The notes: a model not told the origin generated them from the letters alone. Counted from the stretch's first letter, positions 48,970 through 62,486 are shown. The stretch: 64,000 bases of DNA from Perkinsus marinus ATCC 50983 (GCF_000006405.1 NW_003216786.1:36456-100455); one strand, 5' to 3'. Numbers and translations: made by a program.

Positions 48970-51900
48970 ATGGCTCGTTCTCGCTCTCGTACTCCCGGTA
49001 GCAGTGGTAGATCGGCATCTAGGTCCTCGTCGTCTAGGTCGAGGTGAGATGCCCATCGGTTCGTCCTTGTTAATGCTGGTCTGGTTTAGGTCTAGTTCAG
49101 TATTGTCTGCGGCCTCGGAGCCTGAAGCTGAGGGGCTCTCTGTTATCAAGGTTAGGTCTGAGGAAGCGGCGTTGGTGTTGGGTAGAGGAGGGAGTACTAA
49201 ACGCAAACTGGAGAATGCTGCTGACTGCGACATTGAGCTTGTGAACACAGGTAGGCTATAGTGCTCTTGCTTCGCTCCGCCTTTTTTTCATCGTATTTGT
49301 GGCCTGCTGCATCGATATGTTTCTCAGAAAATGGTGATTCCAATGTGGAACTTCGTGGTCCGGCTCGCAATAGAGAGCTTGGTCGTGACTATATCTGTTT
49401 CCTACTTCTTAATAAGAAGAATGAACCTCTCGAGTTGGATCCTGAGGATCGTGAGGACTGCAGCTGGATCGATGTAGGGCACGATGGCTTTAGCCATCGC
49501 TCTGTTGAAGCCACAATCAGGTGCCTCAAGACACCATAGGGTATGTCACGGGTCGAGAGAGGTCGACTCTCCATGCCTTAGAGGAGGAGACTGAGACTCT
49601 TATGTTCTTCCAAGGTAGTAATAGTAGTAGGGAGTGGTGGACTGGTGTTATTCGCTAGATAAGGATGTTGGAGGATCGGGACCTCGAGTGAGAGGCCAAC
49701 AGGATGAAATTGAGAAACTCATTATTCTTGGACCTACTCGTGGGAGGCGTATTGCTCAGTTGAAGGTGAGTGGCAGTGATCATTTTTGGATATGCACACA
49801 TCGTTTACGTTGAGTTTGATGTGATTTTTTTTATAGTTGATGTCGGCTATTGAGTCGAAGTCCCCGGGCTTCTTTCTCGATCATCGTGATAGATGGAATC
49901 TGGATGATACTCATGAAGGCAAGCTTGGCCTGACGACGGTGAAGATGTAGAGTGAACGACGCCCCTGTTCCGGTGTCATCAGCTTTGTCCTATGTAGGAC
50001 CGAGGCTCAATTCACCTATGCTTTGGGGAGGCGCGGCGCCACACGGAAGAAGCTTGAGAGAGCTAGTGGAGCCATAATTGAGTAGGTTGGGGTATAGACA
50101 CGTTGATAGGGGAGAAATCAAGGCAATGAGAGTTGTTTCTCCTTTGGGTGTTATCGCGCGCGCCATCCTGATCGATTAGCCTGTCAGTGGAGTCTGAGTC
50201 GTTCGTGATGTAAAACACGCAATGAGAATTGAAGAGAAAGAATTAAATCGAGAGCTGGCGATGCGGAGGGTGGCCGAAGCCGACGGGAGCTCTGGGAGCT
50301 GAGATTGGAGGAGATGCCCTCTCGTGAAAAGAACCTGATCAAACCGAAAAGCTGAACCGTCGAAGTCTATCGCCTCTGCGTCATCCTCGTGGTCCTGAAG
50401 AAGTGTCAAGCATGGATAGTCGGACGAATGAGGAGGGGCTAATGAAATGAACATCGATGCTTGTCCTGATCGAAAATAGGGAAAGATGCTTTCACAGGAG
50501 GTGCTACTGGTAAATTCATCTTTTTCTGGCGGAGCGACGCGGGAGAATTTGTTGCTCACGAATGGTGATTACTGTGTGATAGCGTTCAGGCGTAGTCATC
50601 AGGTATATCGGTTACACGGCTTTCATATCCGGTACCAAGGCAGAGAGGCGTCGTGGCAGGGATTACCTCAACTTTTTATTGGATCAGAGAGAAGGAGAGG
50701 TACAGTGTCGCAAGCTAGAAAGTGGTTTTTGGATCATCATCATCATCATGTCAACTTTGGAAATATAAACCTTCGGCCCACATCGATTCGTGACATGCTC
50801 TACGAACACTCTGGGGAAATATTCACTCCCTGTTCAGGTGAATGTGAAGTTGGACGGTCGTGAGGATGTCACTACAGTCGAGACCCCTGAGGAGTATATC
50901 GGCTTTATCACTGGGCATAAGGGCAGCGAGCTTCGATCTATCGAGGAGCGTACTGGAACCTTCTGCTTTGTGGATGGCTGTGACCAGAGCTTTGTACGGG
51001 ATGATGGCCCGTGGTGGGGTAAGGGGAAGGGTGGCTGGGGTAAAGGAAAGGGGAAAGGCTATTCGAGCTGGCGCGATGATAGAGATAGGGCCCGTCGGCG
51101 TCCGAGGGATGGGCCACCACCAAGACTATTGATATTCTGTTACGATGCGAGGAGGAGGGATGATGCCGAGGAGATGGTGAGGGATAGAATCCATAGGAAG
51201 GTCGAACAGGATAAGGAAAGAGGTAGTGGTACTATGAGTGCTGCGGTCTTATGGTGTAGTTCTTGGTATTAGGTAAAGGTGGTCTACATCGGCCTTTCCT
51301 GAATCGCCATAGCAACCCCGAGATTGAGACGAAGCGTCGCGAGCGTCTGGGTTTGCCATCGATCGAAGAAGAGGATGCGATGTTGGCCAAACAGAAGGCT
51401 GAGCAGGAGGCTAAAGAACGCGAAAGAAAGGAAGCTAGAGCGGACCGTGAGGCGGCGGCAGCCGAGGCGGCGGCCCGCAGATCTAGAAGCGGATCTAGAC
51501 GTCGATCTCGCTCGCCCGATGATGATAGATCTCCAAGGGAACGCAAGAGGAGGCGTTCTAGGTCAGGAAGCGGTAGGCGTTCTAGGTCGAGGAGTGGCAG
51601 GCGATCGGTATCCCGCAGTGGAGGGAGGAGTGACAGGTCTCTGTCACGTCGTAGATCCCCTAGGGGAAGGCGCAGTCCGATGTCGGTGGATAGGGAGGGC
51701 CCGAAGGATAGGTCACCCAGGAGTCAAGATGCAGCTATCAAGAATGGGAAGGCACCTCCCTCTCCTGGTCCTGATGGAGATGACGTCGAGCCAATGTCCC
51801 CGCCAAAAAAGGCTCTAGAGAGATCAGACAGCCCTGTTGGGGAAGGCCGTAGTTCCGGTCGCCGTAGGAGTGCGTCTAGGAGTGGTGACAGAAGGCGTAG

Positions 51901-52155
51901 TCGCTCGAGATCCGAGTCCGAGCGCAGGTCTAGTAGGAGGAGAGGCTCGAGCCCTAAGGACCGTCGTGGGAGGTAATACTGGTCTTCATGGTTATATCGT
52001 GAGGGAGAGTACCTCACTGTGGATTCACTCTCAGGGACGACCGTTCGCGCAGCCGTGAAGGCCGCTATCGTCGTCCTCGTTCTTCATCTCGTGAGCGGTC
52101 TCGTCGTTCGAGGAGGGATAGGAGCGATTCGAGAGGAGACCGCGGCAGCAGATAA
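48970..52155 (+). CDS. KH-domain protein with N- and C-terminal RS regions
   Basis: The gene begins with an RS stretch (MARSRSRTPGSSGRSASRS) and ends with a long RS/RE domain (about 51470-52150) with an intron near 51976-52033 inside it. Between them I read two similar blocks. Block one has KH-type sequence LVLGRGGSTKRKLENAADC, then RELGRDYICFLL, then a second GxxG-type element (IGYVTGRERSTLHALEEETE). Block two repeats this order: YALGRRGATRKKLERASGA, then RRRGRDYLNFLLDQREGE, then IGFITGHKGSELRSIEERT. After the second block comes a Gly/Lys/Trp-rich stretch (WWGKGKGGWGKGKGKGY) and an EIETKRRERLGLPSIEEED helix. RNA binding in the nucleus, probably splicing-related. Exon borders between 49620 and 50790 are only partly resolved. 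Confidence 0.72.
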
Positions 52156-52440
52156 TGAGCTGTTCGAAGCGATGGCATGTGAACGAAACTCTGCTCTATA
52201 TGCTGTCTGTTTTTGATCTATCCCTTATTAACGTTATGATAGAAGCCAGTAGGATGCCTTCTGAAGAAGAGCACATAGGCGAAGGTGGTCGTTTGAGTAG
52301 CATCATTTGAGAAGTATCTTTATGAGTATCGACGCCAACAGTATGTTAATCACTTTCGGTCTGCTTTGTGTTTCGAGTCAATGCTATCAATATCGAACCC
52401 GTGGTAGAGGTACTAGTTGCAGGTAGTTCACCTGTCCAGT

Positions 52441-55400
52441 ATGGGGCACTCTACAGCACCCAAAATAGGATCCCATGATGATGTAAGGTTCTGGAAGCTC
52501 TACCGTGGTTAGCGCATGTATGCCTGGTTTTAGCATCCGGGCGGAGAGTCCGAATCGACGGAATATCTCCGGCAGCTGTTTTCTGAGAGGATTGTTTTGC
52601 TCGATGGCGGTATGGGCACAAGGTAGATGTCCATGATTGTGGGCGTTGTAGTAGGCTGCGTCTTTAGGATACAAGCGGATCGGCTGCAGGAGGAGGATTT
52701 CCGTGGTGAGATATTGAAGGATCACCCCAAGGAGCTGAAGGGCGACAACGATCTTCTCTGTTTGACGCGGCCGGATCTCGTAGTCAAGATCCATAAAGAG
52801 TAGTAGTTGGAAACTTAGGGGAAGGTGATGGTTTTGAGTCTTTAAGGTATCTTCATGCGGGTGCGGATCTGATAGAAACGAATACCTTCAACGGAACTAC
52901 CATATCCCAGGCGGAGTACCAATGCGAGAGCCTGGTTCGGGATCTCAATTTCCAGGCAGCCATGTTGGCCAAGCAGGCGTGTCGGGAAGTGAGCGGCAGG
53001 AGATGGGTAGCGGTAGAGCTGAGTGATGATAGGTGGAGGCCGAGACGGGTCGACGACGACTAGTGGCGGGAGCGATCGGGCCTACTAGCAGGACTCTGAG
53101 TGTGTCACCAAGTGTGGAGGATTCCAGTTATAGGAATGTGACTTGGAATGAACTTGTGAAGGCTTATTACGAACAGGTAGTGGTAGTAGGCTACAGGAGA
53201 TGGGGATAGAGCCGAGCGGTTAGCCGTTCAGGTTGATGCGTTGGTAGCAGGCGGGTCTGATGTTCTGCTGGTAGAGACCATATTCGATACACTCAACGCG
53301 AAGGCAGCACTGTTCGCTATTGATTGCTACTACGAGGACCATCCTCGAGAGTCGCGCCTCCCTACCATTATATCGGCGACTATTGTGGACCAAGTAGGGA
53401 CGCCATGGCAACGATGGGTTCAGCTTACTGTGCTCTCAGAGTGGACGTACTTTGTCCGGGCAGACTATTGACGCCTTCTTAGTTTCTGTCATGGTAGTAG
53501 GATGGTTTGCTCTCTCTTCTAGGGTCACTCTTTCCTATTCAGCATGCTCGACCACTCTGCGTTGGCATCAACTGTGCCTTGGGAGCAGCTCAGATGCGGC
53601 CTTTTTTCGAGACCCTGGCCAAGCTGGCTCCAGTATACGTTCATGTGTAATAAGGATTGCGCTCCAGCTTGATAGTTAGTACTTGCAGATACCCTAATGC
53701 GGGCCTACCAAATGCCATGGGTGGTTATGACGAAACACCTGAGTCATTCGGAGAGTCCTTGGTCCTCTACGCGCAAGATCATCTCATTAATATGGTTGGC
53801 GGCTGCTGCGGTACCTTCCCGGCCCACATTCAGGCCGTTCATGAGCGTCTCAAAGTAGAGCGGGCGAAGTGTCCGGTCTCTAGTCACAAGAGGTGATTTC
53901 AGAGTTTTCCTCCGAGGCCGCTGCATGTCCGGCGCGACCCTGTGATGAGGCTCTCTGGGCTGGAGCCGCTGTACCTCACGCCTGAGTTGGGATTTGTCAA
54001 CGTAGGGGAGAGATGCAATTTGATGGGGAGTCTGCGGTTCAAGAAGATGGTCGAGCAAAGTCGATGGGATGATGCCTTGGAAGTTGCCAAGGAACAGGTT
54101 AGCTCTCGTTGCCAGCTCCTTTACAATGATTTCGGGTGCCATCAGGTCGAGAATGGCGCCCAGGTCTTGGACTTCAATTTTGATGCGGACCTCATCGATG
54201 GGCAGCTGGCCATGGGCAGGTTCATGAGGTCATGTGTTACTGAGCCCGCGATAGCACGTGTTCCGTTCATGATTGATAGCTCGAAGTTCAAGGTAATTGG
54301 GATGAGGAAATGGTGGAGGTGTGGTATGATCAGAATTATCGGCTATAATGATGGTTGTGTGAGGCTTTTTTGAGGAGTTTGGTGGGACCTGATGCTCAGT
54401 GGCCGTCGAACTCTCACTCTGCGTTCTAGACAAAAATTACAGCCAAATATCCCGTTTTTGCAGCTCTCTGTTATTCCTCCTTGGCCAGGTGATCGAGGAG
54501 GGTCTTCAAGCAGTCCAAGGGAGATGTATAGTCAACTCGCTTTCCCTCAAGGTCGGCGAGGAAGACTTCATCTACCATGCCAGGCTGGTGAGACTTTTCT
54601 GCCTCTGGTCTTCAGCGTACTTCTTGTAAGGTACGGAAGTATGGTGCAGCTCTCGTGTGCATGGCCTTCGATGAGGAAGGACAGGCAGCGACTTTCGACG
54701 ACAAGGTAGTTTTGAAGTCAGCTTGCGACTTGAAACTTCAGCTATGCTGCCTGTACTTGCAATCCCAGGCAGTTTCCGGTCGGAGTGGTATCGTCTTTGA
54801 ATCTCCAGATTCGTATATGTGAGCGGACATACAAGATCCTGACTACCAAGTGCGGGTATGAAGGCCACGATATAATTTTCGACTGCAACATTCTGACCAT
54901 TGCCACTGGTGAGGTTTTACCATCCACGATAGTTTCCTCTAGGAGTTGTTCTTAGGGATGGAAGAGCATAACAATTACGGCAAGGATTTCATCGATGCTG
55001 TGGAGATAGTACGGCAGAAATGCCCGGGGTGCTATACTAGCGGCGGTACTCTTTATGGGCGCCGTCGTCCCAGGTGGAGTCGTGGCCGTAGGTTTGTCGA
55101 ATCTATCATTCTCATTCCGAGGCCTCAACGAGCTCCGCGAAGCCATGCATTCCGTGTTCTTGTATCATGCTATCCCGAAGGGCCTAAGCATGGCTATAGT
55201 AGGTTAGGCGTCTCCAAATACCGGTACATGCGGGCATCAGGTAAATGCAGGGGCTCTGCCGATTTACACTGACATACCTGAGGATATGCGACAGCTCTTG
55301 GAAGATGTGGTAATGAACGTGAGTCCTGAGGCCACAGAGAAGTTATTGGAGTTCGCCAGTGAATTGAAAGAGAAGAAGGCTCAGAAGGGTGGCGCCAGTG

Positions 55401-58400
55401 GAGGTAGCAGTAGAGGGAGAGTGGTTTGGTCTTTCAAGGAGTGCCTTTGTCGATTAGTGGTCAAAGCGGTCGAAGAATGGAGGACGGAAGGAGTCGAGAA
55501 ACGACTTGAGCACAGCCTTGTGAAGGGCATCGATAAGTTCATCGTTGATGACGTACAGGAATGTTTGGATGGGTTGCAGCTGAGGCCCTTGGAGGTCATA
55601 TCTTCCTTTCTGTGCTGCAGAAAGGCGTAGTCATGTTGTCGAGCTCAGGTGATCGAAGGACCGCTGATGGCGGGTATGTCCGTAGTGGGAGACTTGTTCG
55701 GGTCCGGGAAAATGTTTTTACCACAAGTAGGCATCTGCCCTGTTATCGTTCAGACCGGTCAATGCTCAGGTTATCAAGTCGGCTAGGGTGATGAAGAAGG
55801 CTGTAGCACACTTGGTGCCCATCATGGAGACGGAGAACAGGCGGAAAGCCCTGGAGGAGGGGCTAGATCCTGACCGTCCCAACTGGGCCGGCACAGTCCT
55901 CTTGGCAACCGTCAAAGGTAGATCGTACTCTCTCCCGTATACTGATTCCTGCTAGAGCTGCTGATTTGTACTCGTGGATCGGTAGTCTCAATTCGTGGGC
56001 AGTAACGCTTATGGCGGAATATTCTAGCAACGAGGATTTCCTATCGCCACGACTCGACTCACCTTAGCCAGTTCAGGTGATGTTCATGATATTGGCAAGA
56101 ACATCGTGGGTGTAGTTCTGGGATGCAATAACTTCAGGGTAGGTATATATGATAGCAAGCCTGTGGCACTGTATTTGAAGCAGCAAGAGAGGCTGAATGG
56201 CGCCTGCTGCAGGTCATCGATCTTGGTGTTATGGTACCCTGTGATCAAATACTCAAGAGGGCTAGGGAGGAGAAGGCAGATGTCATTGGCCTCAGCGGTC
56301 TGATCACACCCAGCCTCGACGAGATGGTGTAGGTCGGACTTGGAACGACTTAGTCCGTATCATGTGCGTGTAGGTTTGTCGCACAACAGATGCGTAAGGA
56401 GAGCATGGACGTCCCACTGCTGATCGGAGGCGCCACGACCAGCCGAAAACACACAGCAGTGAAAATATGGCCGCAATATGAGGCCAGTGAGAGGATTGGC
56501 GATCAGGTGTGTCGCAGAGAGTTCATGCTATCCCGCATCAGTGGTTGTACCTTAGGGCTCAGTGCCGGTGGGAGGTGTTGTTCACGTATTGGATGCGAGC
56601 CGGAGTGTGGTAGTTGTGAACAGTCTCATCCAGAACCCAGAGAGACGGGTGAGTCGAGTGGTACTAGGCTGGAGAGGAGGGATGTTCGCAGTGTTGGAAA
56701 ATATGCTCATGCCCAACTACATTTGTCATTGACAAAATGAGAATTCTGAGGGAAATTTTTGAAATTTCTATTGGTTTCTAAACACTTCTAACCATTTCGT
56801 ATATGAACCCCAACTGGTGGGGAAGCTCCTAAGCTCAGTTGAGGATAGCGAACATATACTCTAACACTGAATGTTCGTGTGGTAGATTGAATATATGGAA
56901 GACATCAAAGAGGAGTACGACGGACTAAGAGAGGACTACTACAGCACACTAGTTGACAAGAGGTGGTTGTCCTTGGATGAGGCTCGGAAAATGAGGTATG
57001 TTCACCAGTTTTGGTAGGGGTGATTTGACGGGACGAATTGTATAGATATACCATTGACTTTGAGAAGTACCCTCCACCTCCTGCACCTAGGAGGTTGGGC
57101 AACAAGTATCTGGACGAGTACCCTTTGGAGGAGCTTGTCGAATATATCGATTGGACACCATTCTTCCAGGTGGGGACCGCGATGTGAAGGGCTGATGGAG
57201 GGTCCTTCTGTACCGTCTATCGGACATCAGCTACTAACAGGCCAGGGGGTAGAGACAATACACTGTTATGAAGGGTGCTCCTACAGCGAGTAGCATTTGC
57301 TCTGTTATGCATTACCTATTTACTAGGGTCGCTAGCCAAGGGGATTGACTTGAGTAGCCTCGTCAGATTTGTCATGTTGGACTCTTCAGTGCCACTGAAT
57401 CAGTGGATACGTCGCTGCATGCTGATTTCAGGTGTATCAGTTGAGGGGAAGATACCCGAATAAGGACTACCCCAAGATATTCAACGACAAGAGAGTTGGA
57501 GAGGAGGCCAAGAAGCTGTTTGATGACGCCCAGGCAAGAACGGCGAGGATACGTGTCGTTGAGTGTGTTAATACAGGAACTGTTAGCAAAGGTTGTCCAA
57601 GACAGGTGGATTACCGCGACGGCTGTGGTTGGAGTCTACCGTGCGTGTAGCTCTGGTGATGATATCAATGTGAGGATCATATCAGGGTGGTGGAGTTGGT
57701 ACCTCCTTTGTGACAGGTGCTGTCCCTGGACGGTTCTGGAGAGGTTCTCGAGACCTTCTATGGCATTCGACAACAGCTGGACACAGAACAAGACCAAACC
57801 TTCGCGTTGGGTAGTTCCATTACATTACGCCTTGAAACACCCCCTGGGTCAGGTGACTTCATCGCTCCTGAGGCTTCTGGCCTCCCAGATCATATCGCCC
57901 TCTTCTGCTGCCAAGCCGGGATCGGTGTTGAAGAGCGAAAGAAAGTGATACTTTGTTCGCTCAGTTGTTGTTGCTGTAGAAGCCGCTGTCACTCCGTAGA
58001 TGTACAATGCCACTCATGATATCGACAAGTCCATTATGCTGGAGGCCTTGGCAGATCGACTGGCAGAAGCGTTCGCTGAGCTTATTCACCACAAGATTAG
58101 GACGGATCCTGACTTCTGGGGCTATGTGCCCGAGGAGAAGCTGACCCTCTCTGATATGCTCAAGGTGAATCTACGTCGAGCCTGTCAGTGTGGTGGACTA
58201 TGAAGGGTTGGTTTTAGGTGAAATATGTGGGAATACGGCCGGCCCCTGGTTACCCTACGCAACCGGATCATCGAGAGAAGGATACGCTTTGGCGTTTGCT
58301 CGATGCTGAAAAGCTGTCAGGGGTGAGACGTGACTCCATGACAGGTGGCAGCGTTCTTGCTTCTAGGGTAAGATGGTCCTGACGGAATCCCTGATGATGA

Positions 58401-58626
58401 TGCCAGCAGCCAGTGTATGCGCCCTGTGCTTCGCGCATGAAAAGGTCGTCGAATCACCATGGGCTCCTGTCGACCATATTGGCTCTCTCAGGCTAAGTAC
58501 TTTGCAGTCGGACAAATCAATAAGGACCAAGTTGCAGACTATTCGGCTCGTCGTGGGTGCACAGTGGAGGACTCCGAACGTTGGCTGGGCTCGTCGACCC
58601 TTGGCTATGAGCCCCAATCTCAATAG
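52441..58626 (+). CDS. metH: Cobalamin-dependent methionine synthase (MetH)
   Basis: Transfers methyl from 5-methyltetrahydrofolate to homocysteine via B12. The N-terminus reads [14 protein letters not shown], then [11 protein letters not shown] of the homocysteine domain. All four modules are present in order across many short exons: homocysteine-binding ([14 protein letters not shown], zinc-ligand segment [14 protein letters not shown]), pterin-binding ([36 protein letters not shown]), cap plus B12-binding ([18 protein letters not shown] with the cobalt-ligating His, [32 protein letters not shown]) and reactivation/AdoMet domain ([58 protein letters not shown]). The stop follows EPQSQ. Introns are mostly 45-60 nt; one near 56649-56885 is 237 nt. 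The protein should be about 1,200 residues, normal for the family. It implies dependence on external cobalamin. Confidence 0.95.
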
Positions 58627-58879
58627 ATCTCTGTGCCTTGGATCATGATATAGCATTTTCGCTGTTGCCCATGTTGTAATGATTTCTATACCACAATTCT
58701 GATTATTCTGTAGCCTTACTTGTATTAATCCTAGCATGTTTTCTAACATCACAGGAGTAGGTGTTGCGTTAATCTAAGCGACAGGATCTGACACAGTTAC
58801 GCAGTTAGCGAATAGGCATCCACACTGTGTGTAGCAGGAGGTATGGTATGGAATCGGATGTAGTGCTTGCTTTTCTCTC

Positions 58880-61524
58880 ATGACTGAGGCTGGCCTTCAG
58901 ATGCTGCGGTTGCCGCTGCCTACACTTCCTCACGATTCGTCGATGATGGGGGTACTTTTTCGTGAAGCCTCAGGGCCCACTGTGAGCGCTGATGACGGAA
59001 ATGTGGTGAATGCGCGTGCAGAGTTGAACAAGGCAAGGGACGAGATAGATTCAGTTGATATCGCTGAGTGGCGATCTTTTTCCAAGAAACTCAACGCACT
59101 AGACGGCCTTACTAAGGATGTGAGAGAGATTGGATTCGGTAACTGGCGAATCACTGGTGGTCTAGATACGAGCCCGTGTGGGCTTTGACTTGCCTCTGGT
59201 GAATAACGCCTGGGCTAAGTTCTACGAGGTGCTGGTGGCTTACGGCCCGAGGATGTTCGAGAACGTTGGAGTTGATAAGTCTTTGCGTACCATGCACCTC
59301 TGTGAATGCCCTGGTGGATTCGTGGCTGCCCTCAACGTATATTTGGGTAAGCATCGAACGACTTTCCGGATGTTATGGAGACTTCTTGGTGGAGGTTCAC
59401 GAATTTCCTGTTCAGCAATAACTCACCCAGATTGGGTGGAGAAGTGGCAGTGGCTGGGAGCTTCACTGAATCCCTACTATGAGGCAAATGACCTCAATCA
59501 AATGGTGGATGACGATGCCCTGTATAGACGGACTCGGGATCGTTGGTGGGTTACGAGTGCCTAGATCAGCTCATCCATCGAGTCTCGACAGGTGGACTGG
59601 TCCGGATGGTTCAGGGAACATCCTTCAGCCGAGCGCTGCTCAGGATATGTGGAGATGGTGAGAGGCTGAGTATTTAGCCCAGGTAAGTCGTCGATGGTCC
59701 AGGTTCGGATCTCGAGCCACTGGAGAGAAGTGTCACGTCGTGACTGCAGATGGGAGTATGGATGTTCAATACGATCCAAACAAGTAACACTCCTGATAGG
59801 TTAATGGGTGATCCGAGTCAATGTGTGCAGACAAGAGAGCCTATGCTTGCCGATAATATTCCGAGAGCTCCTATTGGCCATCGGCTTACTGCACCCCGGC
59901 GGTACCTTTGTGATGAAGGCTTACTCCCTGCTGGATGACGCCACTGTAGCTGCCCTGTCTCTGGCAGCATTCATGTTCGATACGATAGAGGTCGTGAAAC
60001 CTGTGGCCAGCAAGGAGGCCAACAGCGAAACGTAAGGCTATCCTCTCCACTTCTCTCGAAACCATGTCTATCCGTTTTGATGGATTGCATTAAGACCACC
60101 ATCAGATGTGCTGTATTCAAGGTACTGGGTTTGCCTTGGATTCCGAGGCCTTGCAAAGGAGGACGGCGCATGGCTGAGGAAGGCACTTGCTGTGCGAGGT
60201 GAGTTCATGCGATCTACGAAGCATCAACTGCTCCTCGACGGTTCCGGCAGATCCACGTGTCGAGCTAAGGATACCTACGAATGCGAGCCAGTCTTTACGA
60301 GAGTTTGTGCGTGCTGCTCGACAGGTCGCAGTGACATTGGCTGAAAAGCAAACAGAAGCTATCAAAGGAAAGCTCAGCCGATGGCGGGAAATGGGCGACT
60401 CAGATCCACAGCCCTATCCTAAGAAGCAGAGAACCATCAACAGTCTCAGTGGCGACTATGTACGCATGTTGATACCACCTGAACTTGACTTGGCCTTGGT
60501 GAAGCCGCTCTTACCGGCTGATACTGCCGGACGGCTCGGAGGGGTTGACAGTAGGCGTGCTAGTCGAGGGACAGTAGAGGACAGGCGTCATGACCATGAG
60601 GATGATACAGCACTTGGAGGCCTACGCGAGAACCTGGCAGAAGGCGCTTCCTTCTCTATGCAAGCCGTTACAAATCCGACGAGTCGCATCCCACGGATTC
60701 CATCCCTCACCGAATGGTTGACGTTCACGCTAACGACCCAGCAGCTTTCTGAGTGCCCCGGAGCCTATAGGAGGATTACCTCCTTCACTCAAGCCAATAA
60801 TGTTAAGATCCCTAACTCTGGGTCTGTCGTCTACAGCCCTTTGGTTCGCAATGCTACTGAGCTCAAGGCCCTTGTTCGCAAGAGGCTACTCCGATTCGAA
60901 AAATGCCCGACAGTTCAGCCTCGATCGCCCGGCGATGCAGTGGCGTGTTCGCTCACCGGTGATGAGCGTAATCGAGCAGTCATTGCGGAGCTTCTGAAAG
61001 AGCATGCCAGCGTTGACCCTGATCACGTGTCTACATGGGATTCCCCCCTCCATAAAGCCGCCGCGATCAAAGGCAAAGCTGACGTGAGCGTGAAAATGCT
61101 TGCTGACCACAGTCTACTGGTCGACCCGTTCTCTCGGCAATTCGATCCGGCAACAAGAGAAGAGCTCATCAAATCAACCATAGATGGCGTGGAGGCTCTG
61201 ACGATCGCGGGCTCTAGCGTCCTGCTGTTAGAGCTGGGGGCCGCTCCTGTGGTAGCAGTCTGGCTCGGCAGCTTACTCTTCCGACTGGCCCAACTATTCA
61301 ACAAGATCAAGCTCGTACAGCCGTGTTCAGGTATGAACTTACGACCACCCGTTGCTACTCTTGTTTGTGATTTAGATGACTCTGTACTGAGATGCAGCAG
61401 TTGGGTTGTCTGCATGGGGCGGCTCAGTGGAGGAAGGGCCAAATCCAGTCTAAGAACCATCCGGGATGCTATTGCATCGAGGGATGTGTCCACCCCCATG
61501 GCTCCTATGACGTGCACATTGTAA
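58880..61524 (+). CDS. CMTR2: Cap-specific mRNA 2'-O-methyltransferase, CMTR2/FTSJD1-like
   Basis: Methylates the 2'-O of the second (or first) cap-proximal nucleotide. Exon 1 is 58880..59119; the next begins after a 46-nt intron with RARVGFDLPLVNNAWAKFYE. The SAM-binding motif CECPGGFVAALNVYL is followed by WVEKWQWLGASLNPYYEAND, typical of CMTR2. The segment LLAIGLLHPGGTFVMKAYSL supplies the catalytic Lys, and EVVKPVASKEANSETY supplies the Glu region of the K-D-K-E tetrad. A large exon from about 60260 to 61330 carries the second, non-catalytic Rossmann-like half (EALTIAGSSVLLLELG, LFNKIKLVQPCS) and closes with SSWVVCMGRLSGG. The terminal TAA at 61522-61524 overlaps a GTAAGG donor that joins in phase to the following exons, so the protein may continue into the next entry. 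Confidence 0.8.
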
Positions 61525-61571
61525 GGGCACGGCTCGCTATACTACTTGCTGATATCTATCCTCCTGGCCAG

Positions 61572-62486
61572 GTTCAGTCCGTTCCATCAATGGCTTGGGG
61601 ATGTCAATGAGACACTCATCCGAGGTCAAGTTAGGTGAGTATAGTAGAGAGTGCATTGCCGGTGGAGGCCTCAGTTATGGTAGGTACTGGCTGGCTTCAC
61701 CGATAGAGGCCGACTCGAGGATGGTAGCGTTAAAGTATCTAGCGGATGAGGGCATCAAGCACTACACGTTCGAGGGAAACATAACGAAGAGTGTTGGGGT
61801 CTTCTTTGGTACATTCGACCCGATCCATGAGAATCACTGGGCTATCGTAGAGTATGCTCTCTCCAACAACCTGGTCACTTCCGTCCTATTGGTCGCCAAT
61901 ACTGAGAACAATCCATCAAAGCCGAAAGCGACTGACCTAGAGACTAGGCAATGCTTGCTACGGGAACGTGTCAGAGCGTCGGGCATGGAAGGAAGAGTTG
62001 AAGTTGCGACGGGGTATTCGGGGAACAGCCAGCGGTGGGCGGACCGAGAAGCTCTAGCGCATGCCCTCGTCGGCGACTTGGCTGCCTCAACAACCGACGT
62101 TTTGGTGCCAGTTATAATGTGTGGCGAGGATTCTTTCATGAAAGCTTTGAGGGGAAGTACTCGAGACAAAACTACTCGCCATTTCATCGGCCTCGCCGAG
62201 CTTGACACAAACATTATAGTCTTCCCGAGGTCGCCGAGGGCAGATGCCCTGAATGACGCGGTGAAGGAAGTCCCACCGAGGATACGCCGGAGGGTATGGA
62301 GTACTTTGAGTTTCATCATGCTCAGTTCGCCATCAGGTATCCGTAGCGGAAGGGTACTCCGATCCACATCCTAGGCTGTCTTCATCCCAAATACGGGCCG
62401 CTCTAGCCGTCCCCTCAGGATCACAGGTTTCTGGTGTGGAGAAATCTATACTTGCTTCTATACGCGAACGGAAACTTTATCAGTAA
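61572..62486 (+). CDS. NadD-type nicotinate/nicotinamide mononucleotide adenylyltransferase domain
   Basis: Exons 61572..61634, 61675..62293 and 62337..62486 join in phase. The nucleotidyltransferase core reads VGVFFGTFDPIHENHWAIVE (GTFDP-x-H-x-x-H; the usual HxGH is HENH here) and VLLVANTENNPSKPKATD. The C-terminal LSSSQIRAALAV matches the ISSTxIR motif, visible only after removing a 43-nt intron. The likely reaction is adenylation of NaMN/NMN in NAD synthesis, although the Gly-to-Asn change in the first motif leaves substrate open. The first in-frame Met of a free-standing protein would be at about 61723 (MVALKYLADEG). Alternatively these exons are the 3' part of the cap methyltransferase gene, since a splice from 61520 to 61572 keeps the frame. 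Confidence 0.75.
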
